A stretch of 64,000 bases of DNA from Gammaproteobacteria bacterium Milos-ODIII6. Its GTDB lineage: Bacteria; Pseudomonadota; Gammaproteobacteria; Chromatiales; Chromatiaceae. Shown here in pieces: positions 24,374 through 31,866 of the stretch. The notes under the pieces are model-generated. The model ran no database searches and had not been told where the DNA came from. It saw only the letters and a program-made list of their open reading frames with translations. The translations under genes were made by a program, and so were the position numbers. Numbering within the stretch: position 1 is the first letter of the stretch; each line of letters opens with the position of its first letter. The DNA lies in the NCBI GenBank assembly GCA_029228645.1, contig JAPTHR010000012.1, forward strand, positions 1 through 64,000, given 5' to 3'.

Positions 24374-26230
24374 CTAACCGCCGCCAGCGGTCATCAGCAC
24401 CGCGTGGGACGCGTACCAGAAGGGTTCCGCCTGCAGCTGAGGCCTTGCCTGCTGCAAGGCCTCTTTCACCTTGCCCTGCAGAGCCTCGCTGCCGAACTCA
24501 CGCGTGGTCTGAATGAGCAAAGCCGACGCCGCCGGCAGGGCGCCGTCCCGTATGGCCTTCGACTGCCCCATACCGGGCAGTGGAGGCACCTCCACCGAAC
24601 GCCATCCGCGGGCATCGTGGAAACCCGCCCAGGCCTTTTGCAGCAGCTGCGACAGCCACTCCCGCAACCCCGGGTCGTCACGCGCTTGCAGCAGTTGCGC
24701 GAGCCCATCCGCAAGATAAGCGTAGTCCTCCAGGCCAGCCTGCCCAACCGGCTGATCACCGGCGCGCGCGCGCCATAGCTCTCCGTCGCGCCACAGGTGC
24801 CTGTGGATGTTTTTCGCCAATTGCTCGGCTTCATCGAGATAGCGCGACGCCGGCAGTTGCCTGTCCGCGAGAGCGAGGGCGCCGAGCAGCAGGCCGTTCC
24901 AGGCGGCCAGTTGCTTGTTGTCGGCGGGCAGACCGCGCCGCGCCCGCTCCAGCAGCAGCTTGGCCCGGATCTCCCGCTGGCGTTGCTGCACGCTTTCCAG
25001 CTCGCTGCCTGACTCGAAAGCAATCTGCTGCAGGCTATCGCCCTGGCGCGGCAGCCATCCTCCCTCCAGCAAAGGCGGGCCAAGGATGGCCCAGTGCTGC
25101 TGCGCAAAAGCCGCATCCGCTTCACCGAGCAACGCCCGCAGCGACTCCGGGCGCCACAGATAGTACCCGCCCTCCTCTCCCGTCTCGTCGATGGCGGAGA
25201 AGCTGGCGATGAACATGCCATCCGGACCCCGCATCTCGCGCAACACGAAATCCAGGGTGTCGCGCGCCACTTCGAGATAGTCAGGACGTTGGTAAACAGA
25301 TGCCGCGTGCAGGTAGAGACGCGTCATCTGCGCCTGGGTGTAGAGCATCTTCTCGAAATGGGGCAACTGCCAGGATGGGTCGACGGTGTAGCGGAAGAAG
25401 CCGCCGCCGATGTGGTCGCGCAAGCCCTGTGCGGCCATCTGATCCAGGGTCAGGACGAGTAGGGCATCCAGATCGCTGCCCGCCAGACCATCATGCACCC
25501 GCAGCAAGGCCTCGAGTTGGGGCACCATGGGGAATTTGCTCTGATCCCCAAAACCACCCGCCATGGGGTCTCCGATAGCGAGGCCCTGGTTGACCAGGCG
25601 TTGACGCAGGCGCTCCCCGCCGAGTGGGATGCTCTCGCGGCGCGGCGGTTCCATCGTGATTTCGAGTAGCACCCGGCGCGCCAGATCGCGCATCCGATCC
25701 GGATCCTTACTCCAACCGGCCTGGAGGCGGACCAGCAGCGCCTGAAAGGCGTCCGGCGGCATGTAGGTCGCCCCGATCAGCGGGTATCCCTCCGGTGTGA
25801 GGAAGATATTGAGCGGCCATCCCGCCTGACCCTGGGTGCGCTCGAGGTAATCGATGAGGTAGCCATCGAGCGCCGGGTTGAGCTCGCGATCGACCTTGAT
25901 GGGGAGGAAATGGGTATTCAGGAACTTGGCGATCGCGGCATCGCGATAGCTCTCCCGCTGCATCACGTGGCACCAGTGGCAGGAGAAATAACCGCTGGAC
26001 AGGAATATCAGCCGGCCTTCACGCTGCGCCTCCTGCAGCAGGTCCGGATGCCAGTCCTGCCAGGCGACCGGATCATCCGCATGCATCCGGAGATAGGGGG
26101 AGGCGTGATCGCGCAGCTGGTTTTCGGCGGCTTGGGCGCTGCAGCCAAGAGCCAGCAGCAACGCACCCAGCAGTACCCAGAGGCGCCTTCGGCCAGATCC
26201 CGAACCGGACCGAAGGGGTCTGTCACTCAT
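24374..26230 (-). CDS. DUF255 thioredoxin-domain protein (YyaL/SSP411-like), lipoprotein
   Basis: The 618-residue protein has an N-terminal signal with a lipobox (LALGC, C30), then the DUF255 thioredoxin-like domain. Its diagnostic motif is SGYFSCHWCHVMQRESY (C84/C87), followed by KVDRELNPALDGYLIDYL and GWPLNIFLTPEGYPLIGATYMP. The remainder is an alpha/alpha-barrel like that of N-acylglucosamine epimerase-type proteins. Most relatives are cytoplasmic; export here is unusual. Role is unproven; a redox or protein-folding function is possible. It starts within the tatC stop region (ATGAGTGA, 8-bp overlap), so is translated with tatC. Confidence 0.88.
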   Translation of the reverse strand: MSDRPLRSGSGSGRRRLWVLLGALLLALGCSAQAAENQLRDHASPYLRMHADDPVAWQDWHPDLLQEAQREGRLIFLSSGYFSCHWCHVMQRESYRDAAIAKFLNTHFLPIKVDRELNPALDGYLIDYLERTQGQAGWPLNIFLTPEGYPLIGATYMPPDAFQALLVRLQAGWSKDPDRMRDLARRVLLEITMEPPRRESIPLGGERLRQRLVNQGLAIGDPMAGGFGDQSKFPMVPQLEALLRVHDGLAGSDLDALLVLTLDQMAAQGLRDHIGGGFFRYTVDPSWQLPHFEKMLYTQAQMTRLYLHAASVYQRPDYLEVARDTLDFVLREMRGPDGMFIASFSAIDETGEEGGYYLWRPESLRALLGEADAAFAQQHWAILGPPLLEGGWLPRQGDSLQQIAFESGSELESVQQRQREIRAKLLLERARRGLPADNKQLAAWNGLLLGALALADRQLPASRYLDEAEQLAKNIHRHLWRDGELWRARAGDQPVGQAGLEDYAYLADGLAQLLQARDDPGLREWLSQLLQKAWAGFHDARGWRSVEVPPLPGMGQSKAIRDGALPAASALLIQTTREFGSEALQGKVKEALQQARPQLQAEPFWYASHAVLMTAGGG

Positions 26231-27428
26231 CCATCTGCGCCAGGATGTTACGCGCCACCTTGACCTGTGTTTCGTTACCTTCGACCAGGACCTCGTACAG
26301 CTTGGTGCGCGCCTCTTCGTAACGCCCCTCTTCACGCAGCGTCATGATCCATTCAAGCTTGTTGTCCACGGCGTCCGGCACGAAGTCGGTCGGGACCTCA
26401 TACGGCTCTTCGCCCTCCTGCACGCCCGGCGTTTCCGGTTCCTCTCCCGCTTCCTCTCCGGCTTCCTGTCCGGCTTCCTGTCCGGCTTCCTGTTCGTCGA
26501 GGAGATCGAGCTCCGCCTCCATTTCCTCGTCGGTCATGGGGCGGTAGCGGCCTTCCTCTATTTCCTCCTGGAAAGGATGGGCCTGCTCTTCGGTTCCACT
26601 ACTGGGGTCATCCGGGTCGCTCCCTGGATTACCGCCGCCGTCGCCAGCCGCCTCTGCTGCAGGTTCGAGATCGCTTCCCGCTTCGACCGAAGCTGCGCTC
26701 ACGCCGCGCTCGCGCACGACTATCCGCGCCAGGAACACGCCGAGTTCGAACAACAGCCATACCGGGACTGCCAGCAGCGTCTGCGAAATCACGTCCGGCG
26801 GTGTCAGCAGCATGCCCATCACAAACGCGGCCACGATCACATAGGGCCGTTTGGAAGAGAGCTGCTTCGGGGTGGCGATTCGGGCGAGCACCAGCACCAC
26901 GGTCGCCACCGGCACCTGGAAGGAGATCCCGAAGGCAAAGAACAGCGTCAGGACGAAATCGAGGTACTCGGTGATGTCGGTCATCACCAGCACGCCTTGC
27001 GGCGCCGTGCTGGTCAGGAATGCGAATACCAGCGGGAAGACGACCGCATAGGCAAAAGCCGCGCCGAGATAGAAGAGAAAAATGCTGGATGCCAGCAGTG
27101 GCAGCGCGAGGCGCTTCTCGTGCCGATACAGGCCCGGCGCTATGAACGACCACAGCTGGTACAACAGGAAGGGCATCGCAACGAAGACGGCCGTGACCAG
27201 GGAAAGCTTGAACGGGGTCAGGAACGGGGAGGCCACCCGGGTCGCGATCATCGAGGCGCCCTCCGGCAGAACCGCCATGAGGGGGTCGGCAATGAAGGTG
27301 TAAATGTCGTTGCCGAAGGGAAACAGACCGATCAGAAGGACCAGGATCACGAGCACCGACCGCATGAGGCGGTCGCGCAACTCCAGCAGGTGCGACATGA
27401 ACGGCTGTTCCTGCAGGGTATCGCTCAT
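26223..27428 (-). CDS. tatC: Twin-arginine translocase TatC with long acidic tail
   Basis: Residues 1-240 are a standard six-helix TatC (MSHLLELRDRLMRS, SPFLTPFKLSLVTAVFVAMPFLLYQLWSFIAPGLYRHEKR, FAFGISFQVPV). It recognises twin-arginine signal peptides in the inner membrane and moves folded proteins with TatA/TatB. Unusually, about 160 further residues follow: a Gly/Asp/Glu-rich linker, a short repeat (QEAGQEAGQEAGEEAGEE) at ~317-330, and a final helical segment (~357-401) resembling the FimV C-terminal domain. Normal TatC is about 250 residues. The tatB stop overlaps its start by 4 bp. Confidence 0.95.
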   Translation of the reverse strand: MSDTLQEQPFMSHLLELRDRLMRSVLVILVLLIGLFPFGNDIYTFIADPLMAVLPEGASMIATRVASPFLTPFKLSLVTAVFVAMPFLLYQLWSFIAPGLYRHEKRLALPLLASSIFLFYLGAAFAYAVVFPLVFAFLTSTAPQGVLVMTDITEYLDFVLTLFFAFGISFQVPVATVVLVLARIATPKQLSSKRPYVIVAAFVMGMLLTPPDVISQTLLAVPVWLLFELGVFLARIVVRERGVSAASVEAGSDLEPAAEAAGDGGGNPGSDPDDPSSGTEEQAHPFQEEIEEGRYRPMTDEEMEAELDLLDEQEAGQEAGQEAGEEAGEEPETPGVQEGEEPYEVPTDFVPDAVDNKLEWIMTLREEGRYEEARTKLYEVLVEGNETQVKVARNILAQMDE

Positions 27429-27754
27429 GGGTTTTTGTCGTTATCTACCGTCTTTTTGCCCGATATATCGCCAAGCGTGGCCTCGGTGCTGTGTTTTATA
27501 TCGTCCAGCTGGTGGCGGGTGTCTTCGATGATGTCATGCACCGGGTTGGTGAACTTGCCGTCGTCCAGCAGGTGCTTGTATTCGTCGGCCTGGATCTCCC
27601 GGTCGATATCCTTCTTCACCGACGACACGAAGCGCCGCGCGCGGCCAACCCACATGCCACCCTTGCGCGCCAGCTTCGGGAGGCGCTCGGGGCCAACCAC
27701 CAGCAGCGCGACTACGCCAATCAGCAGGAGCTCGAAAAAGCCGACATCAAACAT
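27425..27754 (-). CDS. tatB: Sec-independent translocase protein TatB
   Basis: The 109-residue protein has the TatB signature: MFDVGFFELLLIGVVALLVVGPERLPKLAR, a single N-terminal membrane helix with the GPERLP hinge, then an amphipathic helix and a charged tail. With TatC it forms the receptor for twin-arginine precursors. It lies 12 bp after tatA and overlaps tatC by 4 bp. Confidence 0.95.
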   Translation of the reverse strand: MFDVGFFELLLIGVVALLVVGPERLPKLARKGGMWVGRARRFVSSVKKDIDREIQADEYKHLLDDGKFTNPVHDIIEDTRHQLDDIKHSTEATLGDISGKKTVDNDKNP

Positions 27755-27766
27755 CGGTGCAACCGC

Positions 27767-28006
27767 TTATTTCTTGTCTTTTTCCGGCTCTTTGACCGCC
27801 TCGCCCTCGATGACCTTCTCGTCGGTCTGCTCGAGTTTTTGCGGGTCAGTGGGCTTCTTCTCCTCGTCGCCCATGGCCTTCTTGAAGCCCTTGACCGCAT
27901 TACCGAGGTCACCGCCAAGATTCCTCAGACGCTTGGTGCCAAACAGCACCAGCACGATGGCCAGAACGATGAGTAGCTGCCAGATACTTATTCCACCAAA
28001 ACCCAT
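27767..28006 (-). CDS. tatA: Sec-independent translocase protein TatA
   Basis: The 79-residue protein begins [45 protein letters not shown]. This is a TatA membrane helix, FG hinge and amphipathic helix, with a Lys/Glu-rich tail. TatA oligomers form the transport path for folded proteins. It follows hisE after 40 bp on the same strand, ahead of tatB and tatC. Confidence 0.96.
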   Translation of the reverse strand: MGFGGISIWQLLIVLAIVLVLFGTKRLRNLGGDLGNAVKGFKKAMGDEEKKPTDPQKLEQTDEKVIEGEAVKEPEKDKK

Positions 28007-28046
28007 GTCAATCTCCTCTTATGTCGTAATGCCTTGCGCAACAGCC

Positions 28047-28367
28047 CTATTGAGGGGCGCGCGATGCCTTTTCTTCCAGGCCCGAAAGCCCGAACCTACG
28101 CCGCAGTTCCTGCAGTACATCGTCCGGGCCAAGCCCCTCGTGCGCAAGCAGCACCAGGGAATGGAACCAAAGGTCAGCGATCTCGTAGACGATCTTATCA
28201 GGGGCCCCGTCTTTGGCGGCCATCACGGTCTCTGTGGCCTCTTCACCGATCTTTTTCAGGATCGCATCCAGGCCCTTGCTGTACAGCTTGGCGACGTAGG
28301 AGCTGTCCGGGTCTCCCCGCTTCCGCTCTTCCAGCACCTGCGCGAGCTGTTCCAACACCTCGCTCAC
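28047..28367 (-). CDS. hisE: Phosphoribosyl-ATP diphosphatase
   Basis: The 106-residue protein matches HisE (MazG-like pyrophosphohydrolase). It has [50 protein letters not shown], with the metal-binding glutamates in KIGEEATE, then [16 protein letters not shown]. It hydrolyses phosphoribosyl-ATP to phosphoribosyl-AMP in histidine synthesis. It overlaps hisF by 4 bp. The partner activity HisI, often fused or adjacent, is not in this cluster. Confidence 0.95.
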   Translation of the reverse strand: MSEVLEQLAQVLEERKRGDPDSSYVAKLYSKGLDAILKKIGEEATETVMAAKDGAPDKIVYEIADLWFHSLVLLAHEGLGPDDVLQELRRRFGLSGLEEKASRAPQ

Positions 28368-29122
28368 AAGCGCACCTCAACGCCCTGCTCCGCCATGAAA
28401 TGCTTTGCCTCGGCGATAGTGTACTCAGCGAAGTGAAATATGGAGGCCGCCAGCACGGCATCCGCTCCGCCATCCTTCACCCCATCCACGAGGTGCTGAA
28501 GTTCGCCCACCCCGCCGGATGCAATCACCGGGATCGGCACGGCCTCGGCGACCGCGCGTGTCAGTTCGTTATCGAAGCCGCTCTTGGTACCGTCGCGGTC
28601 CATGCTGGTCAACAGAATCTCGCCAGCACCGTAATCGGCCATTTTTTTCGCCCAGGCGATGGCTTCGATTCCGGTCGGTTTACGCCCCCCATGAGTGAAT
28701 ATCTCCCAGTGGTCCCCGACCCGCTTGGCATCGATCGCCACCACGATACACTGCGAACCAAAGCGCTCGGTGACCTCGCGAACGAATTCCGGGCGGAATA
28801 CCGCGGCCGAATTGATCGCCACCTTGTCCGCCCCGGCATTCAGCATGGTCAACACATCCTCGGCCTTGCGTATTCCTCCACCCACGGTCAGCGGAATGAA
28901 CACCTCCGAGGCAACCTGCTCGACCACGTGCACGATGGTGTCACGATTGTCGGATGTGGCGGTGATATCCAGGAAGGTGATCTCATCGGCCCCCTCCTCG
29001 TTGTATCGCCGCGCCACTTCGACCGGGTCGCCCGCATCGCGGATATCGACAAACTTCACGCCTTTCACGACGCGGCCGTTGTCCACGTCGAGGCAGGGGA
29101 TGATGCGTTTTGCCAGACCCAT
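28364..29122 (-). CDS. hisF: Imidazole glycerol phosphate synthase, cyclase subunit
   Basis: The 252-residue (beta/alpha)8 barrel starts [24 protein letters not shown], carrying the catalytic aspartate of CLDVD. The second aspartate lies in [15 protein letters not shown], and phosphate loops in VGGGIR and [10 protein letters not shown]. With HisH it turns PRFAR and ammonia into imidazole glycerol phosphate and AICAR. The ATG at 29122 is preferred to a GTG at 29131. A palindromic repeat sits just upstream, between hisA and hisF. Confidence 0.97.
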   Translation of the reverse strand: MGLAKRIIPCLDVDNGRVVKGVKFVDIRDAGDPVEVARRYNEEGADEITFLDITATSDNRDTIVHVVEQVASEVFIPLTVGGGIRKAEDVLTMLNAGADKVAINSAAVFRPEFVREVTERFGSQCIVVAIDAKRVGDHWEIFTHGGRKPTGIEAIAWAKKMADYGAGEILLTSMDRDGTKSGFDNELTRAVAEAVPIPVIASGGVGELQHLVDGVKDGGADAVLAASIFHFAEYTIAEAKHFMAEQGVEVRL

Positions 29123-29133
29123 AATGTTCACTC

Positions 29134-29208
29134 ACCGCCAAGAGCGCCAAGTACGCAAAGGCTATCAAGCCTGAGCCTCTTGGCGTACTTGGCGTCCTTT
29201 GCGGTTAA
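29134..29208. repeat. Palindromic intergenic repeat, copy 1
   Basis: The left arm ACCGCCAAGAGCGCCAAGTA is complementary to the right arm ending TTGGCGTCCTTTGCGGTTAA, giving an imperfect ~30-bp stem with a short loop. It fills the hisA-hisF gap; its outer TTAA supplies the hisA stop codon. The unit AACCGCaAAGGACGC also occurs at 51828-51964. It belongs to a type of dispersed 'cgcaaaggacgc' palindrome found in many proteobacterial genomes. Confidence 0.75.
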
Positions 29209-29951
29209 CTCTTTTCTCTACTCAACTCATCCGCCAGGCGCTGCCCCTCGGCAAGGTCCAGGGTGCCTTCGTAAATCGCCCGCCCGGTGATTGCCCCGGT
29301 GATATTGTCCGTTGGCGCCTCGCACAGGTCCCGAACGTCCTCGAGACTGGTGATCCCGCCGGATGCGATCACGGGAATCTCGATGTTTTGCGCAAGCGAC
29401 ACGGTCGCCTGCACGTTGACGCCCTGCATCATGCCATCGCGCCCGATATCTGTGTAGACAATTGCCGACACGCCATCGTTCTCGAAGCGACGCGCCATTT
29501 CAATGACCGGATGGTCGGTGACGTCGGCCCAGCCATTGATGGCAAGCATGCCGTCCTTGGCATCCAGGCCCACGATGATGTGCCCGGGGAACGACGCGCA
29601 GGCGCGCGCCACGAAGTCCGGCTCCTTGACCGCCTGCGTGCCGATGATGCAGTAGTCGACCCCCGCCTCGAGGTAGGCAGCGATGGTGCGCTCGTCGCGG
29701 ATCCCGCCGCCGACCTGCACCGGGGTGTCCGGGTGCGCCGCGCAGATCGCTGCTATGACCTCGCCATTCACCGGTTCGCCGGCAAAAGCCCCGTTCAGGT
29801 CAACCAGGTGCAGGCGACGGCCACCTTCCGATACCCAGCGTGCGGCCATCTCCACCGGGTTGTCGGAAAACACCGTGTCGTCCTCCATGCGCCCCTGGCG
29901 CAGGCGTACGCATTTGCCATCCTTCAGATCAATCGCGGGTATCAGCAGCAT
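29205..29951 (-). CDS. hisA: ProFAR isomerase (HisA)
   Basis: The 248-residue barrel starts [32 protein letters not shown], with the catalytic aspartate in PAIDL. It continues with [20 protein letters not shown], the second aspartate in [15 protein letters not shown] and the phosphate loop [12 protein letters not shown]. It isomerises ProFAR to PRFAR in histidine synthesis. Its stop codon lies in the palindromic repeat upstream of hisF. Confidence 0.97.
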   Translation of the reverse strand: MLLIPAIDLKDGKCVRLRQGRMEDDTVFSDNPVEMAARWVSEGGRRLHLVDLNGAFAGEPVNGEVIAAICAAHPDTPVQVGGGIRDERTIAAYLEAGVDYCIIGTQAVKEPDFVARACASFPGHIIVGLDAKDGMLAINGWADVTDHPVIEMARRFENDGVSAIVYTDIGRDGMMQGVNVQATVSLAQNIEIPVIASGGITSLEDVRDLCEAPTDNITGAITGRAIYEGTLDLAEGQRLADELSREKS

Positions 29952-30028
29952 TTCGGTTTTCTTGGGTGGGAAATTGAGGTGAGGAAGAGTGATTCAGCAA
30001 TGGCGTGGAAACGTCGCGAGGAAACCGC

Positions 30029-30670
30029 TCAGGGGCTCCAGTTGACAAAATTGTGGAGCATACGCAATCCCACGTCCGCACTCTTCTCCGGATGAAACTG
30101 GCAGGCGAACAGGTTTTCCCGGCCTATGGCGGAGGCAAACCGTACCCCATAGTCGGTGGTCGCCACCACCAGGCTGGGATCCTCGGGTACCACCCGATAG
30201 CTGTGCACGAAGTAAAAACGGCTGCCGTCGGCGATGCCGTCCCAAAGTGGGTGCGACTGTCGCTGATCTACCGGACTCCACCCCATATGCGGGATTTTCA
30301 GCGGGAGACCGTTGTCTCCCCGGGCAGTACCGTCAAAGCGGCGCACCTTGCCGTGAAACAACCCGAGCAATTGGGTACCCCCGTTCTCCTCCGAGTGCTG
30401 CATCAAAACCTGCAGTCCCATGCAAATGCCAAGGAACGGCTTGTTGCGGGATGCATCCAGCACCGCCTTGTTCAACTGGTGCTCACCGATCGCCGCCATG
30501 CAATCCCGTGCCGCCCCCTGACCGGGAAACACGACCCGGTCGGCGGACCCGATGTAGCGATGGTCGTCGGTGACGCGCACCTCGGCATCACCGGCAACGT
30601 GCTCTATTGCCTTGGCCACCGAGCGCAGGTTACCCATGCCGTAATCGATGACGGCAATCCTCTGAGACAT
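30029..30670 (-). CDS. hisH: Imidazole glycerol phosphate synthase, glutaminase subunit
   Basis: The 213-residue class I glutamine amidotransferase begins MSQRIAVIDYGMGNLRSVAKAIEHV. The nucleophile is Cys83 (FLGICMGLQVLM), and the His-Glu pair lies in ACQFHPEKSADVGLRML. It releases ammonia to HisF. It follows hisB after 11 bp. Confidence 0.97.
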   Translation of the reverse strand: MSQRIAVIDYGMGNLRSVAKAIEHVAGDAEVRVTDDHRYIGSADRVVFPGQGAARDCMAAIGEHQLNKAVLDASRNKPFLGICMGLQVLMQHSEENGGTQLLGLFHGKVRRFDGTARGDNGLPLKIPHMGWSPVDQRQSHPLWDGIADGSRFYFVHSYRVVPEDPSLVVATTDYGVRFASAIGRENLFACQFHPEKSADVGLRMLHNFVNWSP

Positions 30671-30681
30671 TCGACGCTACC

Positions 30682-31272
30682 CTACAGAGAGCCCTTGGTG
30701 GAGGGCACGCGATCGCGCATGCGCTCGTCCGGCTCGAGCGCCATGCGCAGCGCTCGCCCGAAGGCCTTGAAAACGGTCTCGGCCTGGTGATGCGCATTCA
30801 GGCCACGGAGGTTGTCCACGTGCAGCGTCAGCTGCGCGTGATTGACCAGGCCCTGGAAAAATTCGTGAAACAGGTCCACATCGAAACTGCCGATCATTCC
30901 ACGCACGAAGTCAACGTTGAAGGTCAGTCCCGGACGCCCGGAGAGATCCAGCACGACCCGGGAAAGGGCCTCATCCAGGGGCACATAGGCGTGCCCGTAA
31001 CGTCGGATACCCTTCTTGTCGCCCACCGCGCTGGCGAGCGCCTGCCCGAGGGTGATCCCGATGTCCTCGACCGTGTGGTGCGAATCGATGTGCAAATCCC
31101 CCTTGGCGTGGATCTCCATGTCGATCAGACCGTGCCTGGCGATCTGGTCGAGCATGTGATCGAGAAAGGGAACGCCCGTCTCGAAACTGGCGCGGCCGGT
31201 ACCGTCGAGATCGATCGAGACGGTGATCCGGGTCTCGAGGGTATTGCGTTCGACGCGGGCTTGGCGCGGCAT
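30682..31272 (-). CDS. hisB: Imidazoleglycerol-phosphate dehydratase
   Basis: The 196-residue protein is the monofunctional HisB dehydratase: [25 protein letters not shown], the metal-binding motifs [14 protein letters not shown] and [17 protein letters not shown], and the second half [12 protein letters not shown] and [17 protein letters not shown]. It dehydrates imidazole glycerol phosphate. No fused histidinol phosphatase is present. It is first of the his genes here, 70 bp after dtd. Confidence 0.97.
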   Translation of the reverse strand: MPRQARVERNTLETRITVSIDLDGTGRASFETGVPFLDHMLDQIARHGLIDMEIHAKGDLHIDSHHTVEDIGITLGQALASAVGDKKGIRRYGHAYVPLDEALSRVVLDLSGRPGLTFNVDFVRGMIGSFDVDLFHEFFQGLVNHAQLTLHVDNLRGLNAHHQAETVFKAFGRALRMALEPDERMRDRVPSTKGSL

Positions 31273-31342
31273 GCCGGACGTCCTCCTGGGACTTGGGGAA
31301 ACAGACCCGCCATTTTATGCCAAAAAGGTCGGGCTGTAAGCT

Positions 31343-31780
31343 TCAGGTTTCCAGCCAGAAGGTCACCGGGCCGTCGTTGAGCAACTCGACCTGCATGTCC
31401 GCGCCGAAAACCCCACTGGCCACCGTCGGATGTTGCGCGGCCGCCTGCTGCAACAAGAACTCGAACAGGCGGCGACCACGCTCAGGGGGTGCAGCGCTGG
31501 AAAAACTGGGCCGCGCACCCTTGCGTGTATCAGCGGCGAGGGTGAATTGTGGGACCAGCAGCAAGCCGCCACCCACATCACCCAGATTTAAATTCATTTT
31601 CCCCTCCCCGTCAGGGAAAACCCGGTAACCCAGAAGACGCCGTGACAACCGCTCCGCATGGCGCTCTGCGTCGTCTTTCCGCACCCCCACGAACGCCAGC
31701 AGGCCGATCCCGATCTCGGCGACGAGTTGACCCTCGACATGCACGCGCGCATATCGCACCCGTTGAATCAAAGCGATCAT
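31343..31780 (-). CDS. dtd: D-aminoacyl-tRNA deacylase
   Basis: The 145-residue protein begins MIALIQRVRYARVHVEGQLVAEIGIGLLAFVGV and carries the two DTD motifs LLVPQFTLAAD (SQFTL type) and LLNDGPVTFWLET (NxGPVT). It hydrolyses D-amino acids from tRNA and so protects translation. The in-frame extension to 32122 is not part of the family and overlaps the divergent DUF1631 gene. It probably heads the his-tat run. Confidence 0.96.
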   Translation of the reverse strand: MIALIQRVRYARVHVEGQLVAEIGIGLLAFVGVRKDDAERHAERLSRRLLGYRVFPDGEGKMNLNLGDVGGGLLLVPQFTLAADTRKGARPSFSSAAPPERGRRLFEFLLQQAAAQHPTVASGVFGADMQVELLNDGPVTFWLET

Positions 31781-31866
31781 GTAAAGTGTCCTCCGCGGTA
31801 ATAGATGGTAAGCGCCGTCTGCACCGATTATATTTTCGTCCATAGAATCAGCGTTTCGGAGTTCGG

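Noticed and set aside
26440-26500. CRISPR-like or satellite repeat in tatC
   Set aside because: The short tandem DNA repeat encodes the Glu-Ala-Gly repeats of the TatC tail and lies in frame within a coding gene.
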